Shown here in pieces: positions 55,008 to 64,000 of a DNA stretch of 64,000 bases. The notes under the pieces were generated by a model. The model did not search any database and had not been told where the DNA came from. It saw only the letters and a program-made list of their open reading frames with translations. Location: contig CAMXCT020003391.1 of the NCBI GenBank assembly GCA_947184155.2, positions 188,542-252,541 on the forward strand, read 5' to 3'. Origin of the DNA: Cladocopium goreaui. Taxonomy: Eukaryota > Sar > Dinophyceae > Suessiales > Symbiodiniaceae. The position numbers and the translations under genes were made by a program. Positions within the stretch are counted from its first letter, which is position 1. Each line of letters opens with the position of its first letter.

Positions 55008-55130
55008 ACGGGAGCCCTTCAAAGAGGGGGACATTTGGCACGAAGCCGCGAAGCGCTTGTTTGCCCAACTTCTACGGGGTGCAGCTTTTTTTGACGAGCA
55101 TCATCTTTGCCACGGCCTCAGTCTCTTTTA
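55008..55130 (+). CDS. Possible protein-kinase fragment, catalytic motif degenerate
   Basis: One frame reads HEAAKRLFAQLLRGAAFFDE followed by HHLCHGLSLF. This resembles the E..AR..F.QL..G..YLHE...CHRDLSLEN segment around the kinase catalytic loop. Where HRD would stand the sequence has HGL, so the catalytic Asp is absent. A second frame is also open here, and no other kinase subdomain was found next to it. It is best seen as a decayed or alternative exon. Confidence 0.3.
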
Positions 55131-55547
55131 AGATGGCCATGGCATGCCATGGCTATGGATGGCTTGGGAGCTTGGGAGCAATTGCAAGACTGTTGCCCAG
55201 GACACAGGCCTCTTTGGCCATGAGCGCTGGCCCTAGGGGATGGATTGGTGTGCCAAATGATGCTGCCATGGAAACATCAGGAAGCCTGGACTTTCAACAG
55301 GAAAATTATTTGTGGACAGATTTCCCAACCATTTTGGATACAGTTGACTGTACTTGTCAGAGTATTCGGTCACGATTGTTCCATGATTTCTCTGATAGGC
55401 GATGAACATCAGCAAGTAGGGTTGGACCCAACCTGGATTGAGCAATTCAGACACCCAGCAATTCGCAAGAGCTCAAATATTGGAACCGGTTGAAGGTAGT
55501 TTCAAATATTAATTGTTTTGTGCAATTTATCTGTCCCTCTCGTTTTG

Positions 55548-55592
55548 ATGATGATGATGACGACGACGACGACGACGACGACGGCGACGATC
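55548..55592. repeat. (GAT)n(GAC)n microsatellite
   Basis: ATG ATG ATG then ACG ACG ACG triplets. Confidence 0.9.
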
Positions 55593-55821
55593 TTCGATAG
55601 CTCACCTTTTTGCGGAAGGTGGCACATGGTGGCACAACCACCAGGGCCAAAGATTTCCTCCAGGTCTTCAGGAGTTCAAGGTCGTCAACGAAGCGCTTCT
55701 GGAGTCAGTGGTGGAGTTAATCAGCTGCTCCGAGGTGCGCTGGATTCTGTCACTGACCCAGTTGGCACCTCTTTGATGGGGACATGGTCCCTCGACTGGG
55801 ATAACATGCCAATTATACCAT

Positions 55822-56052
55822 TACCACCACTTTAAGGCTACTTTTCAGGGGGGGACCACACCAAAATGTAAGATACATTTTTTGTGACCACCCCTTAAGT
55901 GTAAAATTGGTCGCTGAACGTCCCTCGTTTTGGCGGGGAGGGTCTTCAAAATACCTTCAAACTGTAAGCTTACATTTTCAAGGCCCCCCTCAAAAACGCC
56001 TGGGAAAATGTAGCTTGCATTTTGGGTACGTCCCCCCTTAAAACGGTGGTGA
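55822..56052. mobile_element. MITE-like element with C/G-run ends, about 230 bp
   Basis: The left end reads TACCACCACTTTAAGG and then CTTTTCAGGGGGGGAC. The right end in inverse reads ATCACCACCGTTTTAAGG then GGGGGACGTACC. There is no coding capacity. The CTTTTCAGGGGGGG block also occurs at the right end of the 6.3-kb transposon. Confidence 0.5.
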
Positions 56053-56085
56053 TATTATAGTAATGATATGAAATAATATGTAATA

Positions 56086-57717
56086 GTGATCAACGAATTC
56101 TTGTGGCAATCAATGTCCGTAGTCCAGACTCATACGATCACCGGTGCAGGGCTTGCATGTGTCCCAACTGCTGTTTTGTCCAGTCATCTCATGCAGGCCA
56201 CGGCCAAAAACATCAAGGACTGCCTGCAGTTTGTCTTAGCCAACCTCAAACCCCTCAAAGCTTCAAGCCATAACCTCTGGTAAACTGACATAACTATGGA
56301 AAATCAGCATTTTTAATGGGTAAATCTACTACAAACAGCCATTTTCAATAGCTATGTTAGTTTACCAGAGGGTAAGCCATCCATTTTGTCATACATCACA
56401 CGCCTAAGGGTTTCAGATGGTTTCAGCTACGTCCTATGGTGATCGGATGCTGAAGTCCTTGGAGGATGGGCTGCTGAAGTTCAACAGTTTGTTGATCACT
56501 TCCGCTCCCAGTCCACAGGCCCGCGCGGTGCTGGGGCGTGGCGCCACCAATTGTGATCCGTTGTTCGAATTAGATATCGATAGATGCATCACCGGATATA
56601 TTATCTATGTAATATACACGGCACATACATACATATACATACATATACGTACGTACGTACGTACGTACGTACGTACATACATACATCCATCCATACATAC
56701 ATCCATACATCCATACATTTATACAAGGTAAATAGATACAATAGATATATAAATAAAAAATAAACACACACACACATATTTATATATATATATATAGATA
56801 TATTATAGATATGCATATATGACATGTCTGACACGTCTGGCGCAGTTGCTGGAGACCCTCGCAGAGACGGACTTTCCGCGGAGCATGGTGCAGCAAATTC
56901 AATGGTATGGGACCCAGCATCTTAGTGAAAAACGACCCGTAAAAACCGAAATTTTGATGAACATCTGGCAGGTAAAATTCATGAAGTGAGAAATCCAATC
57001 TTTAGCACGGTTGTACGTATTTCATCTATCAGTGCTCTGAATTCTTGACAGGATCTAACCGAAACAATCATTTTTGATCTCCTAATCTGCATATCAGCAC
57101 GGGTCTGGCCGACGTATCACAGCAAGCTGAACAGACGTATCACCAGCGTGGGACAAGTCACATTTGTGAGAAACATATTTTCATTACCACCCCCGTTCAA
57201 CAAACATGGTAAAGGAAATTTCCCAGCTTGTAAATTATGTTCCCCAGTTCCAATTTGATTAGCCTTTGCCGCTGGCTCGGAGCTTGGAGTTGGAGTTACA
57301 GACAATTCCTCTCTCTTTTCAACAATAATTGAAAGGCAGAAACCGCACTATATTACAAATGAATAACCTTGAATATAAATAAAATAAATCCATAAACATA
57401 TATATATATAGATACACACCTGTAACAAGAGCTGATCTGGAAAATCCTCAGGGTTCGGCACCCCGCCAGGCATCAGGATCATCCTCCGGTGGTGGGTTTA
57501 GCATTGCAAATCCTGGCTCGATGTGCAGGCCATTGGGATGTGATGTGCAGCCTTCACTTTTTTTTCAAATGATAATTTAATGATGTTTTATGGAAATGAG
57601 GTCCCCCAGATGGAAAGGCACATCACGGCAATTGGGGGGAAAGTGGTTTTGCAACAGGCTATGAATCTTCGTGTGATCAAACAAAAGTGCACGTGGGACC
57701 AAGATAACCAAGACTGA
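56086..57717 (+). CDS. Probable exons of an unrecognised gene
   Basis: Four stretches with protein-like composition and good context, all on the plus strand. About 56,150-56,270 contains SSHLMQATAKNIKDCLQFVL. About 56,417-56,580 contains DRMLKSLEDGLLKFNSLLI and follows a TTTCAG acceptor-like site. About 56,831-56,990 contains RLAQLLETLAETDFPRSMV. About 57,590-57,717 contains ITAIGGKVVLQQAMNLRVIK and ends TGA. They are helical and could belong to one gene. A Ser/Gly-rich frame at 57,440-57,560 may link the last two. I recognise no family, and phases were not reconciled. Confidence 0.35.
56271..56374. mobile_element. MITE family 1, copy 3 (104 bp)
   Basis: TA-flanked ends ACCTCTGGTAAAC and GTTTACCAGAGGG, interior CCATTTTCAATAGCTATG shared with the other copies. 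It sits between two candidate exons. Confidence 0.8.
56610..56815. repeat. (CATA)/(GTAC)/(CACA)/(TA) microsatellites
   Basis: A perfect ACGTACGTACGT run around 56,650-56,680 is flanked by CATA and TA repeats. Confidence 0.9.
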
Positions 57718-58074
57718 ACAAGAGGGAATTTCATTTCAACACGCAGCACAGCGAGGGTTATACGTGCCATGTCCCAATTGTCGGGCACCCGAAATCGATC
57801 GATTCAGGCGCTGCAGAGAAAGCATCTTCGTTCTACTTGCGTACGGATACTCAAAAGGGAGACCACTGCGGGTGTAGGTCCAGCAGCTTGATTACTGAAG
57901 GAATCCCGCGCATGAACCAGGGGCCATCCTGAGTGGAATGAAGGACACAGATTATGTCTTTCCGGTGGTATGTTTGACTTTGGGTGGGCAGGCGCATTTG
58001 GCGGGTGGGCACACATACCTGTACATACCTGCATTGTACATGCATTGCATACATGTACAGGCACAAGCACACAC
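57718..58074. other. Mostly unrecognised; possible exon at 57,920-58,020
   Basis: One frame reads GMKDTDYVFPVVCLTLGG, compatible with an exon, but there is no identified family and no clear borders. Confidence 0.25.
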
Positions 58075-58104
58075 TTTCTTTCTTTCCTTCCTTCCTTCCT
58101 TCGT

Positions 58105-58147
<43 letters not shown>

Positions 58148-58200
58148 CTCTCTCTCTCACTATATGTATATATATATATATCATTATATATCTACATATG
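58075..58200. repeat. (CTTT)n/(CCTT)n/(CT)n then TA microsatellite
   Basis: About 80 bp of pure pyrimidine on the plus strand followed by a TATATA run. Confidence 0.95.
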
Positions 58201-58680
58201 CACATAACATCTGCACATACATATTCACACGTTCACACATTCACACTTTCACAGATCCATTGCATACATCAACATCAAGGCGCTGGCGCGTTGGAGGCGG
58301 TCGGAAGCTCAGGTGGAGGTGGATCCTGTAAGCCCCGATTGTTTTTTTCACTCCAACCCGGACGTTCGACCACTACTTGTTGCATGTATACATATACAAT
58401 CATATACATACATGTTTACTTACATAGACATATGGAAATACGCAACCCTTCCACAATTCCAGCACGGTCAAACGTCAGGGTTGCAGCGAACATGATTCAA
58501 TGAGATGTTGTATTCTGATCAGATTTTTCGTTGGATTTTGTTGGTTCTTTGGCACCCTATTCTTGAGCCAGACCCAAAATAATTACTCGTGCAACTGGGA
58601 TAGAGAAACCAGTTCCCAACCATAATACATCCTGGCTGAAGATGTCTTTGATTGATTTTTCATAATTTTTCTATTTTCTC

Positions 58681-60037
58681 ATAGATCCACCCGTAGAGAA
58701 GCTTGGCTTTTTCCTATGGAAACTGGTCAGCCGCTGGACTTTTTCGGCCGCGAGCGATACTTTGCAGGCCATAATTTGGAGGAATGTGGCTACCGGTACC
58801 TGGATGCCTTGAAAATTGCACATGCACCGACTGGGATCCAAATGTGGGCTTGTGCATTGGATGTTCGAGAGGGCACAGGTCACTTTGGCCTTCGTCCCGG
58901 TGATCGCGTCATTTATCACTACACGGACAAAGATTCATTTCTCAAGATAACCAGCCTTGAAGATCCCAAGGTGCTGGCACGGATGGATGAACTTAGAGAC
59001 AGTTACTTTGGTTTCGGTGTCTACGCTACTGAGAAGGCGCCTCATCAGTGGGAGTCCAAAGATGCGGTCCGTCTCAACAACTATTACCCAACAGCTGAAA
59101 ATTTTCGCAGTTGGAGCCAGATTGAGCTGCCTGCACTGCCAACTTTGATGACCTCGTGAGAGGGCCTGTTGGGCGCTAACCAGAATTACCCAGGCAAGAC
59201 AGACTACTGCATCCCTATAATTGTGGACCAGCAGGTGTCCAAGAATGCGATGGAAGAAGTCACCGATGGCCGATTGATGCCCAATTCCCTGGGTGAGAGG
59301 CAGCCGCCTTGGCGGAACGTTTGGGTCGTTTCCATCTACAATCAAACCATTATCAAACCCAAGACATTGGAATCGAGGTGAAAGACGTCACGCAGTCATC
59401 TTCTGGTATCGTTGAGGTCTTGGAAAAGCGCCTGCGGAGGGATCAAAGCGTCCAGATCTTGGTCAAATTTGGGCCTGAGCTGGATGACTACCGACACATC
59501 CGAAAGAAGCTGTTGCTCAGCGTCATTGAACATAATCCCACAGATTCACACGCATTCGTGAACCTGGGCAATCAGCTGTCAGCCCACGAAAGGATCGAGG
59601 TGCAGCTTGAAGGTAGGCATGAAATGTTTGACAAGATAGATCTTTATTTGGAAGCCATCAGGCTGTACAATGTCTTGGCACTTGCATACTACTACCTGGC
59701 CAATCAGCTGTCGGCCAATTACACCATCCGGGTGCCGCTTAAAGCTGGGCACAGAATGTTTAACCAGAGGCAACTTACTTTGGAAGCCATCAGGCTGGAC
59801 AATGGCTTGTCACTTGCATACTCAGACCTGGCCAATCAGCTGTCAGCCAACGAGACGATCAAGGTGTGGCTTAAAGCTGGGGACAGAATGTTCGACAAGA
59901 AAGAGCTTTATCTGGAAGCCATCAGGCTGCACAATGGTTTGGCAGAAGCGTACTTCTATCTGGGTCATGAGCTGTCAACCGGCGAGAAGATCAAGGTGCA
60001 GCTGAGAGATGGAGACCAGGAGTTTACCAAAGAGTAA
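58681..60037 (+). CDS. ADP-ribosyltransferase-like domain with TPR-like repeats, multi-exon
   Basis: The first exon follows a strong acceptor (TTTTCTCATAG at 58,684) and contains an ATG at 58,716. Counting from it, YHYTD (H68) and FGFGVYATEKAP (Y103) then RLNNYY resemble the H and Y motifs of the PARP/ART NAD-binding fold. A second exon near 59,198-59,370 continues in the same phase with DYCIPIIVDQQV and WRNVWVVSIYN, the usual end of such domains. From about 59,394 another frame carries LEKRLRRDQSVQIL and then four 44-residue repeats (LYLEAIRLHNGLAEAYFYLG type) to the TAA at 60,035. The predicted protein transfers or binds ADP-ribose next to a helical interaction domain. Activity is unproven, and the junctions at about 59,140-59,200 and 59,370-59,395 need introns or are broken. 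Confidence 0.55.
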
Positions 60038-60304
60038 CTCCTCTCAAGGGGCCATTGAAAGCAGATGTAAAATGATGTGTAAAAAACACTAAAAAACATC
60101 CTGATTTAAGTTGGATATGTCCAGTTGCTCAAGGTAGGTCTGTGGTGCCACAAGAGCGTGTGATGGTGATCAAACAAAGGGATCTTGAGCTCCAAGTCTT
60201 GGGAAATATGTTATGTGTATATCATACTATAACATACGTATATATATGGCAATATACGCACATATACATAATGTATTATATTATAATATATATATATATA
60301 TATC
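60038..60304. other. 3' flank of the ART-TPR gene
   Basis: Unique sequence then TA repeats. Nothing recognised. Confidence 0.4.
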
Positions 60305-60640
60305 ATTATCAGTATGTAGGCATGTAGGCATGTAGGCATGTAGGTATGTAGGTATGTAGGTATGTAGGTAGGTATGTAGGTAGGTATGTAGGTATGTAGG
60401 TATGTAGGTATGTAGGTATGTAGGTATGTAGGTATGTAGGTATGTAGGTATGTAGGTATGTAGGTATGTAGGTATGTAGGTAGGTATGTAGGTATGTAGG
60501 TATGTAGGTATGTAGGTATGTAGGTATGTAGGTATGTAGGTATGTAGGTATGTAGGTATGTAGGTATGTATGTATGTATGTATGTATGTAATGTATGTAT
60601 GTATGTATGTATGTATGTATATATATATATATATTACATC
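60305..60640. repeat. (TAGGTATG)n/(TATG)n microsatellite
   Basis: About 330 bp of GTAGGTAT and TATG units ending in TA. The plus strand is T/G-rich, the opposite polarity to the 27.6-kb and 44.9-kb tracts. Confidence 0.97.
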
Positions 60641-61616
60641 TAGAGATATGTACGTACAATATTACTATACCTATGACATGATATAGTGGGTGTTCAGTGA
60701 TTGAACAACATTTTTGCCGCTGAGGCACTACTGGTGATGGACCGTCAGAGCCCTTAGTCCCCTGGGGTTCTCTGAGGTTCCTGGGGTCCCTGTGGCCGTT
60801 CCCCCATGCATGTTATTTCAATATTTCAAAAGGTTGGAGATTCAACTGAAGTCCCAGCAATAAATTGTTTGGTTGAACTTGGTTGCAAATGTTTTTCAAC
60901 TATCCGACTGAGTTCGGAAGGGTTGATCGAACTATGAGTCTTGGACCCCAACATCAATCACCTCCTAACCGTTAACCAGACTGGCAGCTTCAGGCCACCC
61001 GAAGCATGGAGGGCTCCAAAACGCTGCGCTTTTTTTGCTGCGGTCCTTGGTTAAGGCGAGCCTTCAGTAGTTACTTGTGATCAGGAGCTGATTCCTTGAT
61101 TCCTTCCACCCACCCATCTCCATCTGTTTTTGTACCCAAATCTGTATTTCGATTAGTCGATTTGGGCACCAAAGCTGGACTTGGGGTGCTTGAGCTGAGT
61201 GGTTCCGATGGGATGTTGACAAGAAACCCTCGGTGAGTGCAGCATGTGAAGCATGATGATCCATCACCCTTAATGGTGTACCTAATCCAGTTTTAATTTG
61301 CTGGTCAGTGGTTTCAGACAGTTTGGATTTTCAGTGATTTTCCACCAAAGTTTGCCAATGACTATCCCAGTTGACTTACCCCTTGGTAACACATGGACAC
61401 TTGTCGATTTATATAGTTCGATGATTGACCTTTGGTTTCCATAGCAAACTCTTCAAGTATGTATAGCAAGTTATACAGCCTATGTTTTTGTTGGGCAGTA
61501 TCTATCAACCAAGTGATAGTTTCATATCTATTAACAGGAATGATCATACTTGATATCCCATTTATATCCACTCATCATCATGAATCGTGGGATATCTATC
61601 AACCTGACTATCATTA
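60641..61616. other. No recognised gene
   Basis: Unique DNA of mixed composition. Short open frames on both strands show no motifs. Confidence 0.4.
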
Positions 61617-61724
61617 TACCCTCTGGTAATTTAACATAGCTATTGAAAATGGCCATAGAAATAGTGGGTTTTCCCATTAAACATGGTGGATCTTTCCATA
61701 GCTATGTTAAATTACCAGAGGGTA
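61617..61724. mobile_element. MITE family 1, copy 4 (108 bp)
   Basis: The most symmetrical copy: TA-flanked CCCTCTGGTAATTTAACATA is mirrored at the right end, and TAGCTATTG / CATAGCTATG continue the palindrome inward. Confidence 0.85.
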
Positions 61725-61978
61725 TGATGAATCAGCCAACACACCTTGGACCGGCGAAAAACAATTGCCTCGCCAGGACTCCGCGTCGGCGCGGCAAGCT
61801 GTGTCCAATGGTGCCGTTGACCGTGCCGATTCCCAGGTCACAATGAGTTTCAATACGTTTCAATGGTATAACATGGTCATCCACGACTGGATGGGGGGTA
61901 TCCCCATTTTGGGACACTTCCATGGTGAAAAGTTGTGTTGCTCGCAGGGCGCTACGCCCCACAGGTACTTCACTTGAT

Positions 61979-62090
61979 ACACTTTCATATGGGTTTCTTT
62001 AGGGTTTCTTTAGGGTTCATTTAGGGATTCTTTGGGGTTAATTTTAGGGTTTTCCTAGGGTTTTTGTAGGTTTTCTTTAGGGTTGATGTA
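61979..62090 (+). repeat. Telomere-like TTTAGGG tract, opposite orientation to 51.5 kb
   Basis: About eight degenerate copies of TTTAGGGTTTC and TTTTAGGGTT. This strand carries TTTAGGG, whereas the 51.5-kb array carries CCCTAAA. Confidence 0.75.
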
Positions 62091-62763
62091 AAAAGTGTTG
62101 AAAACAGCGAAAGGATTTCAGCCGAATCCCCGCAGAGGGCCAACAATCACGTCACTCACGAAGCCTCGTGAGGGACATTAAGTTTAACCATCGCAACATA
62201 GTGGAAGGCCACAAAGTATTGTAAGGGTTACCAAAAATGAGGTTCCCGACAATCATCCCAAAAGAGTTTGGGGCATAGCACAAGTGATGGCCATAAAGTT
62301 AGATTAGATTGACCCAGTCCTTGGGGGACGGGAATAATCATTTCATTTCATAGGGATTCAAACATACCCATGATCTTTGGATTCTCCATTCTGGGATGGA
62401 CGACCATACCATATACAATCACTTTTAACCATGGCACATATGGTTGTGTCTGAAAATGGGGTATAGCACCAAGAAACCATTTGAAATGGGAAAATTATTG
62501 TCAGGGTATACACAGTCAAAATTGACAGTATTGAAGAAACTCACCGCCCATTGGGAGATTCCCCAGGTCTCATTGGGGGGGTGCTATGACCACATGCGGC
62601 CAGGGATAACTTATAAGGATTGACAGATGAGGTCCTTTTTTTGCACTGCTATCATCAAAAACCAGATCTTTCTGCCAGAGAAAAGCCACGAGGGAGACTC
62701 TGACAAGGGGTCTGATTGAAGGAATCCAGTTGGAAAGCAGGATAGTTCTCATTCCAACTGGTC
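62091..62763. other. No recognised gene
   Basis: Unique sequence upstream of the exons at 62.8 kb. No motif was found. Confidence 0.4.
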
Positions 62764-63565
62764 ATGGCGGGCCAATCGTCTCAAGCTAGAAACAATGCAA
62801 ACAACACTGGGAATTGGGTCGGGGCGATCTTAGGTGTCTTGGCTGCGCTCGCTTTGTGCTTAAAGGGCCGCGAGGTGGGCAGCCTTGTGATGTGGAAGTG
62901 GCAGATGCCCAGATCCCTGCGTTTGCCAGGTCCAGTACAGCGGTCTGGTTGCCCTGCGCTACATGCTCGAAGCTGGTTATCCCAATCGCTGGCAGGAGCG
63001 GGGTGTGAACCTGCAACACCCCGTTCAACAGCATAATCATAATGGAGTTTGTGCATGGCCGGGGCGTAGTGGTGAAATGAGATTTTTCAAGCTCTCAGAT
63101 GCTGGCTCAGACATTCTGATCATTCGGAGACTTTGAGACAAAATGTGCTTCTCCAGCCAGGACAGTCTCAAAACTGTCCGTGCAAACATTCAAGAAGCCA
63201 CTCTCCAAGCAAAGGCAGGGAAATGCAGGGACCACCTTGGTCCATCAGCGACACTCTTGAAGTTTGTGTGAGTCAGGTCCTGCTTCAAAACTTGGGAACC
63301 ATTTTTCCATTCTGTATCAGGACTGCCAACTTAGCTAATTTTGGCACTTTGCATCAGCTGCAGGTAACTCATCAATCGGATGAAGGCATTCACAAGGTTG
63401 CGGATCAGGTATCGCAGAAGGGTGATTGCAGTGGCTTTTCGGGATGCTGGGGATATGGGTCAAGAGTGGGGGACTCTCATAATTGGAGGCTTAAAACCTG
63501 ACATGATCACATTTGTCAGGCTCCTACAGAGAACTCTAGAAATACAGATGGGAGCCTGCAACTAA
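62764..63565 (+). CDS. Probable exons of an unrecognised gene
   Basis: An ATG at 62,764 opens a frame with an N-terminal hydrophobic segment (WVGAILGVLAALALCL) that could be a membrane anchor or signal. About 62,930-63,136 reads in a different frame as YSGLVALRYMLEAGYPNR, continuing to MRFFKLSDAGSDILIIRRL and a TGA. About 63,160-63,270 contains LKTVRANIQEATLQAKAGK. About 63,385-63,565 contains RYRRRVIAVAFRDAGDMG. These need introns to join, and borders are unresolved. No family is recognised. Confidence 0.35.
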
Positions 63566-64000
63566 TTCAAGAGCACAATCGAAGACCCAAAGAAACACTT
63601 TTCCTGAACTCCCTACACGTTTTATTTGACATCATTTTTTTTACTTTCAAATATGTCTGGAAATGGCATGTCCTCATGACCCACTTCATTTTTGATGGCT
63701 ACTATATATGTGTATATATTATTATATATATACACGTATAATATGTGTATATATAATATGTATATGTACATATTATATATACATATATACACATACACAT
63801 ACATAACCCAACAGTTATGCCATCCTGTCTCTTGTGCAAGGTCCTGGCCTTGGTCATGCCACGCTTTAAGGAGGTTTTGTGTGGCTCTCAGCTGGGCCAG
63901 GTTTTTTTCACCATCAGGTCTGTGTTGGTAGCTTCAGAGTTGAGGTCTGTGTTTGATTGATGAAATATTATTGATGATTTTCACATACTCCAAGAAAACA
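63566..64000. other. No recognised gene; TA microsatellite at 63,700-63,805
   Basis: Unique sequence flanking a TATATGTGTA-type repeat. Confidence 0.45.

Overview
This window looks like nuclear DNA of a dinoflagellate, most likely a symbiodiniacean or related suessialean. The pointers are: reconstructed introns that mostly begin with GC or GA and end AG|G; every recognised gene on the + strand in a loose head-to-tail array; a Ty1/copia element of a dinoflagellate-like type with a methyltransferase-like insert; TTTAGGG-type interstitial telomere-like tracts; and about 8 kb of microsatellite and AT-rich simple sequence. The species call is inference. I ran no searches, so exon models come from reading short conserved motifs and splice phases by eye.

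Layout. 1.0-3.05 kb: 5' exons of a tetratricopeptide (TPR) gene (copy A). 4.86-10.4 kb: two minisatellites, a (CAT)n tract and AT-rich simple sequence. About 11.3-25.93 kb: probable 5' exons and then a well-supported multi-exon gene for a 2-oxoglutarate/Fe(II) dioxygenase (prolyl-4-hydroxylase-like, PKHD/OGFOD2-like). One of its introns carries a complete 9.66-kb copia retrotransposon (12,716-22,371; identical 162-bp LTRs, 5-bp target duplication, one 3,096-residue polyprotein). 27.6-29.66 kb: a 2-kb compound microsatellite. 30.4-35.5 kb: 3' exons of the TPR gene (copy B). 36.0-48.2 kb: TPR copy C. One of its introns holds a 6.3-kb DNA transposon (38,562-44,866) with C-rich terminal inverted repeats, an IS1595/Merlin-type DDE transposase, an SF3/AAA+-like NTPase and a small acidic protein. 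49.4-54.7 kb: TPR copy D. 55.0-57.7 kb: exons of unrecognised genes, including a kinase-like fragment. 58.7-60.04 kb: an ADP-ribosyltransferase-like domain followed by four 44-residue helical repeats. 62.8-63.5 kb: exons of another unrecognised gene.

How the pieces relate. The TPR copies share exon order and sequence and are separated by under 1 kb, the pattern of a tandemly duplicated dinoflagellate gene. The intron between two TPR exons is about 0.3 kb in copy D. It contains the 6.3-kb transposon in copy C, and copies A and B are separated by 27 kb at the same point. At least three families of short inverted-repeat elements (MITE-like) are scattered through introns and spacers. The most novel item is the 6.3-kb transposon combining a Merlin-like transposase with an SF3-like NTPase. 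Its NTPase frame is broken by one in-frame stop and its transposase by a one-base frameshift in a run of five Gs. The copia element looks intact and recent.
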